Assembly (NCBI GenBank): GCA_037443685.1
Contig: JBBINX010000023.1
Coordinates: 1 to 26,316, forward strand
DNA from: JAHJRJ01 sp037443685
GTDB taxonomy: Bacteria > Bacteroidota > Ignavibacteria > UBA10030 > BY39
DNA length: 26,316 nucleotides
Direction: 5' to 3'
In this document: positions 23,621-26,316 of the stretch, piece after piece
How the letters are laid out: every line of letters starts with the position of its first letter
Numbering within the stretch: position 1 is the stretch's first letter
Program-made: the position numbers and the translations under genes
Notes under the pieces: model-generated
Told to the model about the DNA's origin: nothing
Database searches by the model: none
What the model saw: the letters and a program-made list of their open reading frames with translations, nothing else

Positions 23621-24543
23621 TAATGCTCACTCCCTGCATACTTTTTCTCACCCGCTTCAATCCGTAATTTCAAATAATTCTGTTCAGGCGGTGTCGGGCA
23701 AACAGCAAACTCCGTAAATGCACAGGGAGGATTATAAGCTTTGTTGAAATCTATCACAACGTTATTGTTCGAGTCTGGCAAATCCGTATAAAGAAAGCGT
23801 CCCATTCCATAAGTCTCATTTCCTGATGTTTCATCATGAAAAATGATGAATAATTCTTTACCTTCCCTTAAAGCGTCTAACCGGAATAATTCACCATCGA
23901 CTTTAAATACAATTGCACCCGTACAAGTATCATTCTTTACTTTCCCGAGCACATTCACGATAGGAATAACCTTAGGTGGAGCGTATGTGTCAAACCTCGC
24001 ATCGATTCTCCATTTCGGATTGATCGGAAAATATTCCAACCCTGTGAAATTCATTCTTGCAGGGTTTTCTTTATCCTTCACTCTTACACCTAACCTTCCG
24101 TCGCGTTCGATTACATAAAAGATTAATGTTTTTAAATTCATAATTGTCGGTTCAGATTTTCCATTCTCATCCGACTTCAGTTTTGCGTCGGTCACTAAGG
24201 AATCTTTGATTTTGATTTCTACACCTTTAGCAGTTTTTAAACGCAGTTCACCTTTTTTTAAAAATATTGATCCGGAATATTTTGGAGATTTATCTGGTGC
24301 AAAAATTATTGAGTTCGATGAATCTGTTCCGAATTTATTCTCGCCTTCATTCAACCAAAATAAACCACAGAGTGTGAGCCAACCATCATCTCTTAATAAT
24401 CTTTCGACGCGCTTTTCTCTCCACTGTTCGATTTCTTTTTTATATTCGTTTAAATTAATATCGTTTTTTTTGTCACATCCGCTTATGGTAATTTGCAGCA
24501 GGATGATTCCAACAAGCGTACGTTTAAAAATTTTTGTGTTCAT
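23620..24543 (-). CDS. DUF1684 family lipoprotein
   Basis: A 307-residue protein with a lipoprotein signal peptide: TLVGIILLQITISGC with the lipobox cysteine at C23, then a Lys/Asp-rich stretch. The rest fits DUF1684, with DGWLTLCGLFWLNEGENKFG near residues 53-72, GRFLYTDLPD and NPPCAFTEFAVCPTPPEQN near the C-terminus. The family function is not established. The C at CAFTEFAVCP is part of the conserved block. The start overlaps the stop of the phosphatase-like gene (TAATG), and its stop overlaps the ettA start in the same way. Lgt encoded at 3943-4776 would modify it. Confidence 0.9.
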   Translation of the reverse strand: MNTKIFKRTLVGIILLQITISGCDKKNDINLNEYKKEIEQWREKRVERLLRDDGWLTLCGLFWLNEGENKFGTDSSNSIIFAPDKSPKYSGSIFLKKGELRLKTAKGVEIKIKDSLVTDAKLKSDENGKSEPTIMNLKTLIFYVIERDGRLGVRVKDKENPARMNFTGLEYFPINPKWRIDARFDTYAPPKVIPIVNVLGKVKNDTCTGAIVFKVDGELFRLDALREGKELFIIFHDETSGNETYGMGRFLYTDLPDSNNNVVIDFNKAYNPPCAFTEFAVCPTPPEQNYLKLRIEAGEKKYAGSEH

Positions 24544-25451
24544 TATTTTTCCTTTATTGCAGTTTGAATAATTTTTCCATCAGCATAAGGCGTTTCAAAA
24601 CCTAACAACTTACCGACTGTCGGGGTGATGTCGATTTGTCTCCATAAAGTGCTGTCCACTACGCCCGCTGGTGTATCAGGTCCTAGAACCAAGAGACTTA
24701 TGTGTCTACAGCCTTCACAATCGTCGCCATGATTGCGATATCCGCTCGCTACTCCGTCTAGATGACGACCGTGGTCGTTAGTAATTATCAATGTGGTTTT
24801 ATTTTCGTAAACCGAGTCAGATTGTATGTAATTCCAGAGTTCTGCCACTAAACTGTCTGCGATTCGAATTTTCGTTAAATAATCAGACCAGCTCCCGTCG
24901 TGACCGGCAATATCTACGCTCGCAAAATTTGATAGAAGCAAGTGAGGACGAGCAGTTTTCATTACTCCTTTAATATTTTCTAACGTCGCGCAATCATCTT
25001 CCTTATTTTTCGATTTTTTTAACGATGCTCGAAATTTATACCCGTATTTAGGATGAATGCTATAAGTAAGAATATCGAGTTTGTTTTTCCCAAGTACTAC
25101 ATAACTTTTCTCAATTTGGGTTTTCTTTTCCTTTCGGTAGTATTCAAACAAAGTTGGCTTGTCGGGTCGTTCTGAGCCAGTATTTACTGCCTTCTGTCGT
25201 GTCCCGGTGAGAATGCTTGCATGTCCCGGGTTGGTTTTTGTTACTCCGTCGTTATAAAAATTAGAGTAGAATGTTCCCAAGGGTTTTAATTTATTCCACA
25301 TATACTGAATATTTTGGTGAGTAGTGTCGCCGAAGGTTTCAGAATAGCGTGGACCATCGATAACTATAATAAAAACGTTTTCAGTAATTTGAGCCGGAAG
25401 AATGCTGCTGGTAAATATTACTATCAGTAAAATTAAGACTGTATTTTTCAT
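24543..25451 (-). CDS. Exported alkaline-phosphatase-superfamily hydrolase
   Basis: A 302-residue exported enzyme of the alkaline phosphatase / nucleotide pyrophosphatase superfamily. A signal peptide (MKNTVLILLIVIFTSSILPA) precedes the core. Metal ligands and nucleophile can be read as D32 in IVIDGPR, T73 in VTKTNPGHAS, D180 and H184 in VDIAGHDG, D226 and H227 in TNDHGRH and H250 in EGCRHISL. The sequence has no large cap domain, so it may act on a small phosphate or sulfate ester, or phosphonate; specificity cannot be assigned. The ATG at 25451 gives the signal peptide and lies just downstream of a promoter-like pair, so the upstream in-frame ATG at 25493 is unlikely. It is the first gene of a TAATG-linked run. 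Confidence 0.87.
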   Translation of the reverse strand: MKNTVLILLIVIFTSSILPAQITENVFIIVIDGPRYSETFGDTTHQNIQYMWNKLKPLGTFYSNFYNDGVTKTNPGHASILTGTRQKAVNTGSERPDKPTLFEYYRKEKKTQIEKSYVVLGKNKLDILTYSIHPKYGYKFRASLKKSKNKEDDCATLENIKGVMKTARPHLLLSNFASVDIAGHDGSWSDYLTKIRIADSLVAELWNYIQSDSVYENKTTLIITNDHGRHLDGVASGYRNHGDDCEGCRHISLLVLGPDTPAGVVDSTLWRQIDITPTVGKLLGFETPYADGKIIQTAIKEK

Positions 25452-25464
25452 TTGGACTTTCAGA

Positions 25465-25493
25465 ATTTTAGGATCATAAATACGATGGGTCAA
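25465..25493 (-). promoter_or_regulatory. Candidate sigma-70-type promoter before the phosphatase-like operon
   Basis: On the minus strand TTGACC (25488-25493) and TAAAAT (25465-25470) are exactly 17 bases apart. Transcription would start near 25458, about seven bases before the ATG at 25451, giving a nearly leaderless message. The surrounding DNA is very AT-rich, so chance matches are likely. Confidence 0.35.
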
Positions 25494-25551
25494 AAATAAT
25501 AATTATATTAACAAATTTCAAAATATTTTATTAATTGGATGTGTAGTATAT

Positions 25552-26166
25552 TTACAAATTTATTTTGGGATCACCTTCATAAGCTGAGCCAATGTGGCAA
25601 AGATGGTTCAAAGTCTCTGCAAACAATTCAAACAGCATTTTCAGTCGGACTATATCGGTGATAATACCACTTACTTGAAAGTACAATTCATCAACACCTT
25701 CCGGGAAATCAGCACCAAACCAACCTTGATCATCCTTCACTTCAAAAGATATTGCCGGCTGTTCATGTATCAAATTGCGTATTTTCTCGTTTATAAACAG
25801 GGAGCGGACTTTCGATTCATCATTTCCTTTAATAACAAATTCACGGTCAAATTCAGGATAGCCAACCTCAACATCCTGCATTCCAAAATATTTACCGATT
25901 TCAGTGAAAATATTTTTCCGATAAATTTTAAAACGAAACCTATCCGCATTAACATACGGGGCACGCATACGGGTGTACGTTACGTGAGATTTTCCTGTCG
26001 AGACAGTATATGTGTCGAGTGTAATCGTCCATTCTTTTACCCTTGCTACGACTTTGTCACCTTTCCATTTTCCGCAGTTTATATATTCCGCTCCGATATC
26101 ATTGCAAAGCTGCCGCCATACTTCTTCTTTACTCGGACCGAATATTTTTTTAAGAAATTCTTTCAT
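25552..26166 (-). CDS. Protein of unknown function
   Basis: I do not recognise this 204-residue protein. It has no signal peptide or membrane helix and begins with an amphipathic MKEFLKKIFGPSKEEVWRQL segment. Several stretches look conserved: TYTRMRAPYVNADRFRFKIY, MQDVEVGYPEFDREFVIKGN and DDQGWFGADFPEGVDELYF, then a helical end VRLKMLFELFAETLNHL. The pattern of a beta-rich middle and helical ends suggests a compact cytosolic domain. A 200-residue frame lies antisense to it, but is rich in Phe/Cys/Tyr and looks like a shadow. Upstream there is only a weak ribosome site. The gene lies just after a Cys-rich fragment and may share its transcript. Confidence 0.75.
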   Translation of the reverse strand: MKEFLKKIFGPSKEEVWRQLCNDIGAEYINCGKWKGDKVVARVKEWTITLDTYTVSTGKSHVTYTRMRAPYVNADRFRFKIYRKNIFTEIGKYFGMQDVEVGYPEFDREFVIKGNDESKVRSLFINEKIRNLIHEQPAISFEVKDDQGWFGADFPEGVDELYFQVSGIITDIVRLKMLFELFAETLNHLCHIGSAYEGDPKINL

Positions 26167-26173
26167 TTTCTAC

Positions 26174-26316
26174 TCACTTCTTTTTTTTTTCGTTGAGGAG
26201 ACATTTTGCGTTTTTATTATTGTACCTCTTCAATAGACTACAAAATACTGCGCTCTCGCGCCTGCACGCACCCGATAAACAAGTATCAGTAAAAGATGCG
26301 TATTCACAAAAATAAT
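26174..26316 (-). CDS. Cysteine-rich C-terminal gene fragment at the window edge
   Basis: A minus-strand frame is open from the window end (first full codon at 26314) to TGA at 26174-26176. The 46 residues carry five cysteines in a spaced pattern (CEYASFTDTC, GAC, VFC, AKC) and end in a lysine run NEKKKK from an A10 stretch. The spacing recalls small metal-binding domains, but I cannot name the family. The stop lies seven bases before the next ATG, consistent with an operon. Another frame is open for 28 codons over the same bases, so this call is tentative. Confidence 0.4.
   Translation of the reverse strand, partial: YFCEYASFTDTCLSGACRRESAVFCSLLKRYNNKNAKCLLNEKKKK

Noticed and set aside
25594..26196. 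200-residue plus-strand frame antisense to the unknown 204-residue gene
   Set aside because: Its composition is rich in Phe, Tyr, Cys and Arg with no domain pattern, as expected for the reverse frame of an AT-rich gene. The minus-strand frame has the better start, composition and operon placement.

Overview
This is an AT-rich window (I judge it well below 50% GC by eye) that looks like the chromosome of an FCB-group bacterium, most likely on the Ignavibacteria/Chlorobi side. That placement is an inference from gene content: a fused nucleotidyltransferase/sugar-phosphate-mutase protein, DUF1684, a PL10 pectate lyase, pirin, several sigma-54 response regulators, a Lgt with the GCHLSGDGDYG variant loop, and mixed use of Shine-Dalgarno sites. 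No integrase, transposase, phage gene or CRISPR array is visible.

Layout. Positions 1-893 hold a doubtful gene edge and an unrecognised exported protein. Positions 894-1166 hold a nested palindromic repeat. An NtrC-type regulator follows (1167-2534, +), closed by a terminator. A long minus-strand block then runs from 11274 down to 2564: a stand-alone receiver and a second NtrC-type regulator joined by a TAATG overlap, the NDP-sugar pyrophosphorylase/mutase fusion, a PTS IIA-like protein, hisS, an unknown 130-residue protein, lgt, rlmB and a DUF429 protein. A divergent promoter pair at 11331-11403 separates this block from a plus-strand gene for a receiver joined to a histidine-kinase dimerisation helix pair without a kinase domain.

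After a hairpin terminator at 12175-12200, a plus-strand nucleic-acid block runs from 12215 to 18801: Nif3-like protein, CT398-like zinc-ribbon coiled-coil protein, ribonuclease HI, RNase P RNA (rnpB), recJ, yebC, ruvC and ruvA. Two exported carbohydrate-active proteins, a PL10 pectate lyase and a CE1-like esterase, follow on the same strand. The right end is a minus-strand block: a Cys-rich gene fragment, an unknown 204-residue protein, then an alkaline-phosphatase-superfamily enzyme, a DUF1684 lipoprotein, ettA and a pirin-family protein, the first three of that series linked by TAATG overlaps.

Most of the window is ordinary core genome. The parts that best deserve a second look are the kinase-less signalling cluster around 9518-12081 with its back-to-back promoters, the degenerate mutase half of the 828-residue fusion, the palindromic element at 949-1124, and the hairpin that sits almost on top of the Nif3 start. 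I did not find convincing evidence of a wholly new system. No intergenic stretch longer than 300 bases is empty: the longest, 14483-15075, is filled by rnpB.
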